A stretch of DNA of 64,000 nt from Ceratobasidium sp. AG-K (lineage: Eukaryota; Basidiomycota; Agaricomycetes; Cantharellales; Ceratobasidiaceae), in NCBI GenBank assembly GCA_037039685.1, contig JAWNGF010000010.1:1550001-1614000 (forward strand). Direction: 5' to 3'. Positions 21,897 to 32,555 of this stretch are shown piece by piece. Made by a program: the position numbers and the translations under genes. Numbering within the stretch: the stretch's first letter is position 1; the number at the start of each line of letters is the position of its first letter. The notes beneath the pieces were generated by a model. It had not been told where the DNA came from, ran no database searches, and worked only from the letters and a program-made list of their open reading frames with translations.

Positions 21897-23897
21897 TTAG
21901 AGGGAGACCCCTTCTTTTCCCGAGTCTTCTACGATTGTTGCTTCCCTTCCTTTAACACTAGGTTCCGTTGTTATCCATTCCTTGGATGGGCATTTGAATG
22001 AACGGTGTCCTTCCTGTCCGCACTTCAGGCAGCGGTTGGTTGCTATCCTTGCTTTGTATATTTCGTCAGGCAGCCGTTTTGTAGAGGATTGTCCACTAGC
22101 GGTCGGTTGGGCTGCCTTCTTTCCTGTCGAGGTTTTGATTTGTTGCAATTTCTGGTCGATAGAGATTGCGATTGAGATCCACCGGTCAAGGGAAAGTTCT
22201 CGTTCTGTCCCATCTTCATTGATCAGGGTCAGTTCAAAGCGAGCTAGTTCAGTCTTGACTTCTGACTTTAATCCTTCCTTGAACTGGTTGATCAGAGCTT
22301 CTTGTCCCCAGTTCACGTCTACCAGAAGATATCGGAATTCCGAAGCATAGTTTGCTACAGAGTTGTTTTGTTTGCATTTTCAGATATCTGATTCGGCCTT
22401 AGCTTTCTTGTTGGGGTCACTGAACTGTTCCATGAAGTGTGCCTTGAAACTTTCCCATGAGGCAAGGTTCTGGTTATTTTCCCTCTGGTTGAGCGATCGT
22501 AAGAGTACTTGTGCCCAGTGAGTGGCGGCTTTGTTCTCGGATTTGAAGTTTGCTAGGGCTTCGCAAATCCTTTCTTCATTGGAAGTGTATTGATCGCCTA
22601 GGCGTACGAAGTAGCTCTCCATTTGTGTGATGAACATTTCGGCGCCTTCCCCTTTCTTTCCGTCAAAGGCTTCTGGACGCGTTACTTTTGGGCAACGTGG
22701 TCCACTACCGGTGTTTGGGTTTTCGGTCAGCCGTTGGATTCTTAATTCTAATTCGTCGATCCTGGTAGATTCCGCGTCTGGGTGAGGTGGAGAATTTGAT
22801 CGCCTAGAGGTGACTTCGTGCCGGGCTGTTTCGTCCATTTCTTCTCGCATATTGTTGATAGCTTGCTGAACTTCCGTAATTCTGGTAGTGAAGGAGGTTC
22901 CCTCTTGTCGTAAGGTTTCTAGTCCTTGAGTTACTGCCTCATTCCATTCGAGTTGTGCTTGTCTGGTGGTGTTGAGTTCTTCGCGTACGTTATTTACCAG
23001 TCCTTGGGTGTTGGTAACTTCATTTCGAAGGCGGGTTACGTCTTGACCAACTAGAAAGGAATTATGTTCACCGTTTCTTGCCGAGTTCAGAATGTCTGTC
23101 AAGGTTCCTTGTAGGGTGTTAATGGAGTCGTTGAAGATTTGTTGGTTGTTTGCTAGAACCTGTGTGGCTTGTTCTAGGCCACTAAGCCTTCGATCTACGG
23201 TGACCCTCATTCCGTCTATAACCCTAAGGGTAGCGTTGTGTCTTCCTTCTAGAAGGTCATCAAGCTCATCTAAATTGCTGATTACAGTCCTGCCGCTAGA
23301 ATTGGAACTTGAACTTGAGCTCCCTGGATCTCCGGCGCCTTGTTGTACCGGGCCTGATTGCTCGGAGTAACCCTGTGGAACGTATGGTGGTGCCGGAATC
23401 ACCGGTGTGACTGGCTGGGAAGCCACTGGAATAGGACCTGCGTTGGTGATGGTTCCCCCAATTTGAGGAACTGTAGGGACATTGGGGACGTGTGGTGTGG
23501 GGGGAGGTCTGATGGGAACAAGCGATACACCCCCATGAGCTTTGGGTTGGGGAGAAAAAAACTGTCTTCTGTTCCCCAACGGCCATAAGGGACGTGATGG
23601 CCCTGGAGTTGCATTTGGAATACGAATTACCGCCGGAGTAGGGTCATTTGTGAGATCCCCTGGTTCTCTATTTGTGATAGTAGGTTCTTCCTCCTGTACT
23701 GTTGTCATGTCAGCAATACCAAAAGCTCCCGGCATTGATGTTTGACTTTGGGGGCGTGATCGGGCAGGACCTCCCGCTTGAGTTTGTGCAATATCTTGTT
23801 CGTTTAGTGATCCTGTGGGCCTTGCTGCCCGACTAGGTCCTCTTCTTGTTGATATCGCAGATGAGGGACGTGACCCTCCGTCTTCTTGAATAGACAT
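21897..23897 (-). pseudogene. Element B gag with one TGA
   Basis: Gag from MSIQEDGGSR (23897): a Pro-rich N-terminus, a coiled region with heptad-like Leu/Val, the retrotransposon gag core (EAFDGKKGEGAEMFITQMESYF), and a CCHC knuckle CLKCGQEGHRSFKC, ending GVSL at 21897. A TGA at 22380-22382 interrupts S-D-I/K-C. Element C has the identical TGA. The slippery heptamer GGGAAAA (minus, 21915-21921) lies near its end. Confidence 0.85.
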
Positions 23898-23923
23898 GTT
23901 TGTTTGTTAAGCTTGTTTTGTAA

Positions 23924-24378
23924 TGTTGTAAGCTTCTTCTTGGTGGCTAAGAGACAAGCCGCAGTGGAGAGTGGACGGCACTAAGACCTAAGTGACCTCT
24001 TGAACCGCAACACACTTAAGTGTCTGTAGGCTCTTGAGGGTAGGGGTGGTTCTAAGTGTCACTCAAAGGGATGTTTCGACGAGACAAAACAAGCTGGGGT
24101 TTCCAGGCTTGTTGGTCCTCTATATATATCAAAGAAGCGGCCGAGTCATACAGAGCGCAGCCACACGAGTCACACAGTCTACCAGTCAGGAGTGTCCGTG
24201 TGAGTCATGCTGTATGAACAGACATGACTCGTACAAAGCACAGCCGCGTTACACAATGTAACAGAATAACCACAAGAAGGTGGCAACGCGGCAAACAGAA
24301 ACGGAACACAAACACACAAGAAGAGAACAGGCGGGCGAGACAACAGGCAAGTCCGATGGAGTGAGCTAGCTCACGACA
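23924..24378 (-). repeat. Gypsy LTR c (5' LTR of element B)
   Basis: 455 bases. The U3 end (minus TGTCGTGAGCTAGCTC) matches LTR e. The R-U5 part (CACTGCGG, CTTACAACA, CCTCAAGAGC) matches LTR d. Just inside on the minus strand lies the self-priming site TTACAAAACAAGCT. Confidence 0.85.
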
Positions 24379-25786
24379 CTGAAGTGCGGACAAGAAGGAC
24401 ACCGTTCGTTCAAATGCCCGTCCAAGGAATGGATAACAACGGAACCTAGCATTAAAGGAAGGGAGGCAACAATTATAGAAGACTCAGGAAAAGAAGGGGT
24501 CTCCCTCTAACTGTGTGTGGAGAGACCAAAAAACCGGCAACGGAAACAATGTACTTTAGAGCAACAAATGAGTCAACCATTGTTTATGCAAACGTTGCCG
24601 GAATCACAGAACTTATCCCAACTCTCATCGATTCTGGAGCATCTAGGAATTTCTTGGACATCTCTTGGGCCCAATCCAACAATATTCCACTCATAGAACT
24701 TTCCACTCCGAGAAAAGTAATTGGTATCCAGGGGAAGGAACTCTCTCACCAAATACGCTTCAAAGCTAAGCTGGAACTAGACCTGGAAGGAAGAACCTTC
24801 AAACAAGTCTTCTTTGCTATGCCTACTGGGGAAACTAAGCTTATCCTAGGACTGGAATGGTTAGAAGAAGCAAACCCGGTCATTGATTGGAAAACAAAGC
24901 ACATATCGTGGCGGCCAGAACCCATCCAGGGAAAAACGGCCTCCATAGACGACCTACCTGAGGAATTCAAGGAATTTGCCGACGTCTTTAGTGAAGAGAA
25001 ATTCAAAAGGATCCCAGATCATCGTCCATACAACTGCGCCATCGACTTTAGGGAAGGAGCTGAACTGCCGAAACCGGCCAGACCTATCCCACTCTCTCCA
25101 GCAGAGTCAGTTGCACTGAGAGAATACTTGGATGAAGAAATTGCAGCAGGAAAGATTCGACCAAGCAAGTCACCTATTGCATCACCTTGTTTCTTTGTCA
25201 AAAAACCTATTGATCAGAAAAACCCAGAAGCAGTACGCCAGCTACGACTTGTTCAAGACCTCAGAGGAGTAAACGCCATTACAAAGGACGACAGATTCCC
25301 AATGCCTCTAATGGAAGATCTCCTGGATAAAATCAAGGACGCAAAAATTTTCTCCAAAATCGATCTACGTATGGGTTTCAACAATATCAGAATTAGGGAA
25401 GGCGACAAATGGAAAACAGCTTTCAGAACAAAAGAAGGACTGTTCGAATACGTTGTCATGCCTTTTGGACTAAAAAACGCGCCCGCCATCTTCCAGAGAT
25501 TTATGAATCACATTTTCCACGATCTTATCGACGTATGTGTCATAGTATACATTGACGACATCCTAGTATTCTCTAAGGACAGAAGCCAACATACCATGGA
25601 TGTCAGAAGAGTACTGAAAATCTTACTGGAGGAAAATCTTTTCGCGAAGCTTCCAAAATGCGAATTCTTTGTCACCAAATTGACATACACTGGACTTAGA
25701 ATCAGCGATTCGGGCATCTCTATGGACGAAGAAAAGGTCAAAGCAATAAAGGAATGGAAGGAACCAAGAACAGTCAAGCAGGTCCA
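24379..25786 (+). pseudogene. Middle piece of element A, inverted (gag knuckle to RT)
   Basis: Starts CTGAAGTGCGGACAAG (gag zinc knuckle) and runs through the gag end, protease (LIDSGASRNF), RT palm with VIVYIDDILVFSK and on to EPRTVKQV, where LTR d begins. These are exactly the parts missing from element A between 33012 and 17154, but on the plus strand. The terminal five bases are ctgaa (left) and gtcca (right); each matches the flank on the opposite side of the inner block (33012-33016 and 17150-17154). The coding frames here have no stop other than the normal gag stop. Its sequence is more diverged from B and C than those are from each other. Confidence 0.85.
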
Positions 25787-26241
25787 TGTTGTGAGCCAAC
25801 TCACTCCATCGGACTCGCCCTGTGTCTCGCCCGCCTGTCTTCCCTTTTTGCGTTACGTTCCCGTTTCTGTTTGCCGCGTTGCCACCTTCTTGTGGTTATC
25901 CTGTTACATTGTGTAACGCGGCTGTGCTTTGTACGAGTCATGTCTGTTCATACAGCATGACTCACATGGACACTCCTGACTGGTAGACTGTGTGACTCGT
26001 GTGGCTGCGCTCTGTATGACTCGGCCGCTTCTTTGATATATATAGAGGACCAACAAGCCTGGAAACCCCAGCTTGTTTTGTCTCGTCGAAACATCCCTTT
26101 GAGTGACACTTAGAACCACCCCTACCCTCAAGAGCCTACAGACGCTTAAGTGTGTTGCGGTTCAAGAGGTCACTTAGGTCTTAGTGCCGTCCACTCTCCA
26201 CTGCGGCTTGTCTCTTAGCCACCAAGAAGAAGCTTACAACA
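25787..26241 (+). repeat. Gypsy LTR d (5' LTR of element C)
   Basis: 455 bases, TGTTGTGAGCCAACTC ... CTTACAACA. It contains TATATATA at 26037-26044, the likely core promoter of the element. U3 pairs with LTR b, R-U5 with LTR c. Confidence 0.88.
26037..26081 (+). promoter_or_regulatory. LTR core promoter and likely transcript start (element C)
   Basis: TATATATA (26037-26044) is followed about 26 bases on by AGCTTGTTTTGT (26070-26081). These 12 bases are the exact complement of the primer-binding site at 26244-26255. In Tf1-type elements the mRNA is known to begin with such a sequence, so I infer the start near 26070. Confidence 0.6.
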
Positions 26242-26243
26242 TT

Positions 26244-26255
26244 ACAAAACAAGCT
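26244..26255 (+). other. Self-priming site of element C
   Basis: ACAAAACAAGCT, three bases after the LTR end, complements AGCTTGTTTTGT in the R region of the same LTR. No tRNA 3' end (TGG...) is seen. This matches the Tf1/sushi self-priming mode. Confidence 0.65.
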
Positions 26256-26267
26256 TAACAAACAAAC

Positions 26268-28268
26268 ATGTCTATTCAAGAAGACGGAGGGTCACGTCCC
26301 TCATCTGCGATATCAACAAGAAGAGGACCTAGTCGGGCAGCAAGGCCCACAGGATCACTAAACGAACAAGATATTGCACAAACTCAAGCGGGAGGTCCTG
26401 CCCAATCACGCCCCCAAAGTCAAACATCAATGCCGGGAGCTTTCGGTATTGCTGACATGACAACAGTACAGGAGGAAGAACCTACTATCACAAATAGAGA
26501 ACCAGGGGATCTCACAAATGACCCTACTCCGGCGGTAATTCGTATTCCAAATGCAACTCCAGGGCCATCACGTCCCTTATGGCCGTTGGGGAACAGAAGA
26601 CAGTTTTTTTCTCCCCAACCCAAAGCTCATGGGGGTGTATCGCTTGTTCCCATCAGACCTCCCCCCACACCACACGTCCCCAATGTCCCTACAGTTCCTC
26701 AAATTGGGGGAACCATCACCAACGCAGGTCCTATTCCAGTGGCTTCCCAGCCAGTCACACCGGTGATTCCGGCACCACCATACGTTCCACAGGGTTACTC
26801 CGAGCAATCAGGCCCGGTACAACAAGGCGCCGGAGATCCAGGGAGCTCAAGTTCAAGTTCCAATTCTAGCGGCAGGACTGTAATCAGCAATTTAGATGAG
26901 CTAGATGACCTTCTAGAAGGAAGACACAACGCTACCCTTAGGGTTATAGACGGAATGAGGGTCACCGTAGATCGAAGGCTTAGTGGCCTAGAACAAGCCA
27001 CACAGGTTCTAGCAAACAACCAACAAATCTTCAACGACTCCATTAACACCCTACAAGGAACCTTGACAGACATTCTGAACTCGGCAAGAAACGGTGAACA
27101 TAATTCCTTTCTAGTTGGTCAAGACGTAACCCGCCTTCGAAATGAAGTTACCAACACCCAAGGACTGGTAAATAACGTACGCGAAGAACTCAACACCACC
27201 AGACAAGCACAACTCGAATGGAATGAGGCAGTAACTCAAGGACTAGAAACCTTACGACAAGAGGGAACCTCCTTCACTACCAGAATTACGGAAGTTCAGC
27301 AAGCTATCAACAATATGCGAGAAGAAATGGACGAAACAGCCCGGCACGAAGTCACCTCTAGGCGATCAAATTCTCCACCTCACCCAGACGCGGAATCTAC
27401 CAGGATCGACGAATTAGAATTAAGAATCCAACGGCTGACCGAAAACCCAAACACCGGTAGTGGACCACGTTGCCCAAAAGTAACGCGTCCAGAAGCCTTT
27501 GACGGAAAGAAAGGGGAAGGCGCCGAAATGTTCATCACACAAATGGAGAGCTACTTCGTACGCCTAGGCGATCAATACACTTCCAATGAAGAAAGGATTT
27601 GCGAAGCCCTAGCAAACTTCAAATCCGAGAACAAAGCCGCCACTCACTGGGCACAAGTACTCTTACGATCGCTCAACCAGAGGGAAAATAACCAGAACCT
27701 TGCCTCATGGGAAAGTTTCAAGGCACACTTCATGGAACAGTTCAGTGACCCCAACAAGAAAGCTAAGGCCGAATCAGATATCTGAAAATGCAAACAAAAC
27801 AACTCTGTAGCAAACTATGCTTCGGAATTCCGATATCTTCTGGTAGACGTGAACTGGGGACAAGAAGCTCTGATCAACCAGTTCAAGGAAGGATTAAAGT
27901 CAGAAGTCAAGACTGAACTAGCTCGCTTTGAACTGACCCTGATCAATGAAGATGGGACAGAACGAGAACTTTCCCTTGACCGGTGGATCTCAATCGCAAT
28001 CTCTATCGACCAGAAATTGCAACAAATCAAAACCTCGACAGGAAAGAAGGCAGCCCAACCGACCGCTAGTGGACAATCCTCTACAAAACGGCTGCCTGAC
28101 GAAATATACAAAGCAAGGATAGCAACCAACCGCTGCCTGAAGTGCGGACAGGAAGGACACCGTTCATTCAAATGCCCATCCAAGGAATGGATAACAACGG
28201 AACCTAGTGTTAAAGGAAGGGAAGCAACAATCGTAGAAGACTCGGGAAAAGAAGGGGTCTCCCTCTAA
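26268..28268 (+). pseudogene. Element C gag with one TGA
   Basis: 667-codon frame from MSIQEDGGSR to GVSL. The N-terminal 200 residues are rich in Pro, Ser and Thr, followed by a coiled region, the gag core (EAFDGKKGEGAEMF, about codon 420) and a CCHC knuckle (CLKCGQEGHRSFKC). TGA at 27783-27785 stands where element A has AGG (Arg), consistent with a lost CGA. Over the first 505 codons it differs from element B gag at one residue that I can see (Gln against Arg near codon 45, again a CpG change). Without the TGA it would be a normal-length chromovirus gag. Confidence 0.88.
28244..28250 (+). promoter_or_regulatory. Candidate -1 ribosomal frameshift site (G GGA AAA)
   Basis: The heptamer GGGAAAA lies in the gag zero frame as X XXY YYZ (tcG GGA AAA), 15 bases before the gag TAA at 28266-28268. 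A -1 slip leads straight into the pol frame (...R-R-G-L-P-L-T-V-C-G-E-T-K). Element B has the same heptamer; element A has AGGAAAA. Confidence 0.6.
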
Positions 28269-31200
28269 CTGTGTGTGGAGAGACCAAGAAACCGGCAACG
28301 GAAACAATGTACTTTAGAGCGACAAATGAATCTACCATTGTTTACGCGAACGTTACCGGAATCACAGAACCTATCCCAACCCTCATTGACTCTGGAGCAT
28401 CAAAAAACTTTCTGGACATTTCGTGGGCTCGGTCCAACAACATTCCACTCATAGAACTCTCCACTCCTAGAAGAGTAATTGGTATCCAGGGGAAAGAACT
28501 CTCTCACCAAATACGTTTCAAAGCAAAACTGGAACTAGAAGTAGAGGGAAGAACCTTCAAGCAAATCTTCTTCGCTATGCCCACTGGAGAAACTAAACTT
28601 ATCCTAGGATTGGAATGGTTAGAGGAATCAAACCCTGTCATCGACTGGAAAACAAAGCACATATCATGGCGAACAGAAGCCATTCAAGCAAGGACAGCCT
28701 CAATAGACGACCTGCCCGAAGAATTCAAGGAATTTGCCGACGTCTTCAGCGAAGAAAAATTCAAGAGGATCCCAGATCATCGCCCTTACGACTGTGCCAT
28801 TGACTTCAAGGAAGGAGCTGAACTTCCGAAACCAGCCAGACCTATTCCACTCTCTCCAGCAGAGTCAATTGCACTGAGAGAATACTTGGATGAAGAAATT
28901 GCAGCAGGGAAGATCCGACCAAGCAAATCGCCCATTGCTTCACCTTGCTTCTTTGTCAAGAAACCAATCGATCCAAAAAACCCTGGAGCAGTCCGCCAAT
29001 TACGACTTGTCCAAGATCTTAGAGGAGTAAACGCCATCACAAAGGACGACAGATTCCCAATGCCCCTAATGGAAGATCTCCTGGATAAAATCAAGGACGC
29101 AAAAATTTTCTCCAAGATTGATTTGCGCATGGGTTTCAACAATATCAGAATCAAGGAAGGAGACGAATGGAAGACAGCCTTCAGAACAAAGGAAGGACTG
29201 TTCGAATACGTTGTCATGCCCTTTGGACTAAAAAACGCGCCCGCCATATTCCAAAGATATATGAACCACATCTTCCATGATCTCATCGACGTATGTGTCA
29301 TAGTATATATTGACGACATCCTAGTCTTCTCTAAAAAAAGAAGTCAACATACCGTGGACGTCAGGAAGGTGCTAAAAATCTTACTGGAGGAAAACCTTTT
29401 CGCAAAGCTTCCGAAATGCGAATTCTTTGTCACCAAATTGACATATACTGGACTTGGAATCAGCGATTCGGGCATCTCAATGGAGGAAGAAAAGGTCAAG
29501 GCAATAAAGGAGTGGAAGGAACCGAGAACTGTCAAACAGGTCCAAGCATTCCTAGGATTCGCAAATTTCTACCGAAGATTTGTACCAAATTTCAGCCGAT
29601 TAGCTAAACCCCTCACATCCTTAACAAGAAAGGAAAACAAATGGGAATGGGGAAGCGATCAACAGGAAGCATTTGAAGCCCTAAAGACGGAAATCAGCAA
29701 GGAGCCTACACTACGCCATCCAAACCCGGACAAACCCTTCTTCTTGGAAACAGATGCAAGTGGAGTAGCAATGGGAGCAATCCTGTCGCAAAGGCAGGAT
29801 GATGGCTACCTACACCCCATTGCTTTTCTTTCAAAATCTTTCAATGAGGCTCAGCTCAACTACGACGTCCACGATAAAGAACTAATGGCTATCATAGAAT
29901 CTTTAACACATTGGAGGCTATACCTTGAAGGAACAAGGGACCCTATCACCATCTACACCGACCATAGGAACTTACAATTCTGGAAAGAGGCAAGAACGTT
30001 TAACCGTCGGCACGCAAGATGGCATCAATTGCTTGCTTCTTATAACTTTGACATCGTTCATCGCCCTGGAATCCTGTCATCAAAACCGGACCTATTGTCA
30101 AGATGGTCAGACCATGAAGATATCCCGACGCCTGAACAAGTCATGATATCTGCCGAAAAGTTCAAGGGATTTATGGGACAAGTTGACACAAACATCATAG
30201 AAACTATCAAGGAGGCTCAGGAAACAGATGAAGGACTGGCACGAATCAAAGAAATCTGCAAATCAAGGGAAACACTACCAAAGACCCTACAACACAGCGC
30301 AAAAGATTATGATTTCAAGGAAGGACTATTATGGTTCAAAGGAAGGATCTACGTACCAGAAGACAAGGATTCCAGACTGGCCATCATGCGGGTTCATCAC
30401 GACTCAAAAATTGCAGGACATCAGGGACAGGCTAGAACACTGGAACTAATATCAAGAAGATACTTCTGGCCAGGAATGAAGCAAAGCGTAAACAGATACG
30501 TGGAATCATGCAAGACCTGCCAGCAGACAAAAGGATCAAAGTCAATAGTCCCGATCAAGCCTCTGGAGATTCCAAAAGGACCATGGGAAGACATAGCGTT
30601 CGACTTCGTAGTGAAGTTGCCAAAATCCAGGGGATCAGATAGCATCTTAGTAGTGGTGGACCGATTCTCAAGAATGGCGCACTTCATACCCTGCAAAGAA
30701 TCTCACACAGCAAGCGACCTTGCAAATCTCTTCGTTACAAATGTTTGGAAACTGCACGGTTTTCCAAAAAGCACGATCTCGGACCGAGGGACTACTTTCA
30801 ATTCCAAACTTATGAAAGCCATTTATGAGAAGATTGGAACTAGCCCAGGTTTCAGTACTGCCTATCACCCCCAAACAGATGGAATAACGGAGAGAATCAA
30901 CCAGTGGATGGAAGGCTGGCTACGATCGTTTGTCAACTACCGACAGGATGATTGGGCGGACTTATTACCAATTGCGGAGTTCAGCTATAATCTACAGAAG
31001 CACCGCGTAACAGGTAGTTCCCCTTTCGAAATTGTCTACAGGAGGGAACCACTGTGGAACATCTCAGCAGAAGAATCAACAGTTCCCGAAGCAAACAACA
31101 TCACAGGGAAATGGCGTAAAATCCACGACGAAGCAATTGCATCAATGGAAACCCAAAGGCTGCCAGAAGAAGAACCAAAGAACAAGTACCAAGAAGGAGA

Positions 31201-32185
31201 TCTAGTATGGCTGCTGGGAAAGAACATTCAAACCAAAAGACCTTCAAAGAAACTGGATAACAAAAGGCACGGGCCATTTGTTGTGAAGCGACAGATAGGG
31301 TCACACGCTTATGAACTTGATTTGCCGGCAACAATGAGGGTGCACCCTGTTTTCCACATCGATTTGCTCAGCCCTTACAAAGAAGACACGGAATTCAGCC
31401 GTAACCAACCCCGACCACCGCCGATCATAACAGAAGAAGGAGAGGAAGAATACGAAGTAGAGAAGATCTTGGACTGGAAAGAGACAAAAGACGGCCTTTT
31501 CTACAGGGTCAGATGGAAGGGCTATGGAAGCGAGGAAGACACAGAACAAAGGGCAGAAGATTTTGGTCATCTTTCAAAGATCATCAAAGACCTTTTACGC
31601 CGACACCCCGAGGCTCCCACGCCATCTAACTACACTCCAGGGAGGATAAAAGGCAGAGGGGGCGAAACCAGTAGTGTCACCTGCAAAACTTGCTACTACT
31701 CCAAGAAACACTCCCAACTCCACGCTTTAAATCTTATTTGCCCTCTGCAATGCCTGCCGTCTCCCGCTCCACCATCACCAACAACCTCACCCGCGTCCTG
31801 GAAGGACCTGCCTTTGCCACGGCAAGGATCCTTGACTCCGGGGCCGCCCTCTACGTCTTCAAGAGGTCACAACAAGGCTCAGGAAGAATGCACTTTAGGG
31901 CCTCGGACGACATCCTCCACTCAGACCTGGGGGAATTCCAGTGGGTCGGAAAAAAATGGCCAACACGCATGCAGCTCCTACGAAAGGACATATTCGTCTG
32001 CTGGGGGTGCGCCGCATTCCAGGTCTCGGAGGTCGTTCTCCTCTCCACCCACATGCTTGGGGTGGTTGAATGGGGACAGGAAGGGGCTTACTCGAGCGAG
32101 TGGGTACCAGGATACGACGGAAGGCAGCCAACGCTCCGGCCTAGATGGAACGACGCCTGGGACGCCAACTATGAAAGGGACCTGA
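28251..32185 (+). CDS. Element C pol polyprotein (protease, RT, RNase H, integrase, chromodomain)
   Basis: Open in one frame; the pol frame starts upstream of the first possible start codon (28271), which fits expression by frameshift from gag. Protease D-S-G-A is near residue 40. RT has FSKIDLRMGFNNIRI and YIDD near 345. RNase H has ETDASG near 493. The integrase H-H-C-C knuckle is around 708-745 (HHDSKIAGHQG ... SCKTC), and the DDE triad is near 776 (AFDF), 837 (SDRG) and 872 (ITER). A chromodomain spans about 1059-1118 (VEKILDWKETKDGLFYRVRW), marking it as a chromovirus. Beyond about 1130 the frame overlaps ORF3 and is poorly conserved between copies, so the true C-terminus may be a passenger sequence. 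No nonsense codon. Confidence 0.92.
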
Positions 32186-32514
32186 GCGACTGGAGGATGG
32201 AGAGGGGCAGATACCAGAAGGAGAAGATCGAGTGGGAACCTTACTGGTGGAAGAAGGAGGAGACCGACGTATCGGCATGGAAGGAGACAGAGCCCGACGT
32301 GCGACAGTGGGATGGGGAGTTTGTGGAGACCCAGAAGAGGGTTTTGGATTGGGCCAAGGCAGACTGGACGAAGGAGGAGACCTGGGAAGAATGGGAAAAA
32401 TTCTCGGATGAACCGGGAAATACTACTTTCAATCCCATCAACCTGACCTTGGAGGAGGAGGAGGGGTTGGAGGAGTATATGCTGAAGAAGGAAAAGGACT
32501 GTGCGGTACAGTAA
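31750..32514 (+). CDS. Element C third ORF (ORF3), unknown protein
   Basis: 254 residues from MPAVSRSTI at 31750 to KKEKDCAVQ, stop 32512-32514. The frame extends 20 codons further upstream (31690), but the ATG at 31750 is where the three copies become alike. It overlaps the end of pol in a different frame and ends about 25 bases before the polypurine tract. Blocks kept in all three copies include ATARILD.GAALYVFKRSQ, DLGEFQWVGKKWP, LLSTHMLGVVEWGQEGAYS and a Trp/Glu/Lys-rich C-terminus with NLTLEEEEGLEE or similar. No signal peptide, no clear membrane segment, no nucleic-acid motif recognised. Function unknown; not an envelope protein by appearance. Confidence 0.7.
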   Translation: MPAVSRSTITNNLTRVLEGPAFATARILDSGAALYVFKRSQQGSGRMHFRASDDILHSDLGEFQWVGKKWPTRMQLLRKDIFVCWGCAAFQVSEVVLLSTHMLGVVEWGQEGAYSSEWVPGYDGRQPTLRPRWNDAWDANYERDLSDWRMERGRYQKEKIEWEPYWWKKEETDVSAWKETEPDVRQWDGEFVETQKRVLDWAKADWTKEETWEEWEKFSDEPGNTTFNPINLTLEEEEGLEEYMLKKEKDCAVQ

Positions 32515-32540
32515 GTCCGTTTAGGTCCCCCAAACCGACT

Positions 32541-32555
32541 CTTAGGGGGGAGTAA
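32541..32555 (+). other. Polypurine tract of element C
   Basis: cttAGGGGGGAGTAA directly precedes LTR e; this is the usual plus-strand primer position. Confidence 0.6.

Larger units (their letters stand above)
17155..24378 (-). mobile_element. Ty3/gypsy chromovirus element B
   Basis: Full-length copy, 7.2 kb, in the order (minus) LTR c, self-priming site, gag, pol, ORF3, polypurine tract, LTR b. Its two outer flanks do not match each other: tggac on the left, ctgaa on the right. Its LTRs also do not pair with each other by U3 type. Both facts show B is a chimera of two original insertions. It has one TGA in gag (22380) and one TGA in the integrase catalytic core (19378). Gag and the first 550 or so pol codons are almost identical to element C. 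Confidence 0.88.

Noticed and set aside
26420..26807. Small open frames opposite or beside gag (several of 60-100 codons)
   Set aside because: Other-frame shadows of the Pro-rich gag region, identical in B and C because those regions are nearly identical.
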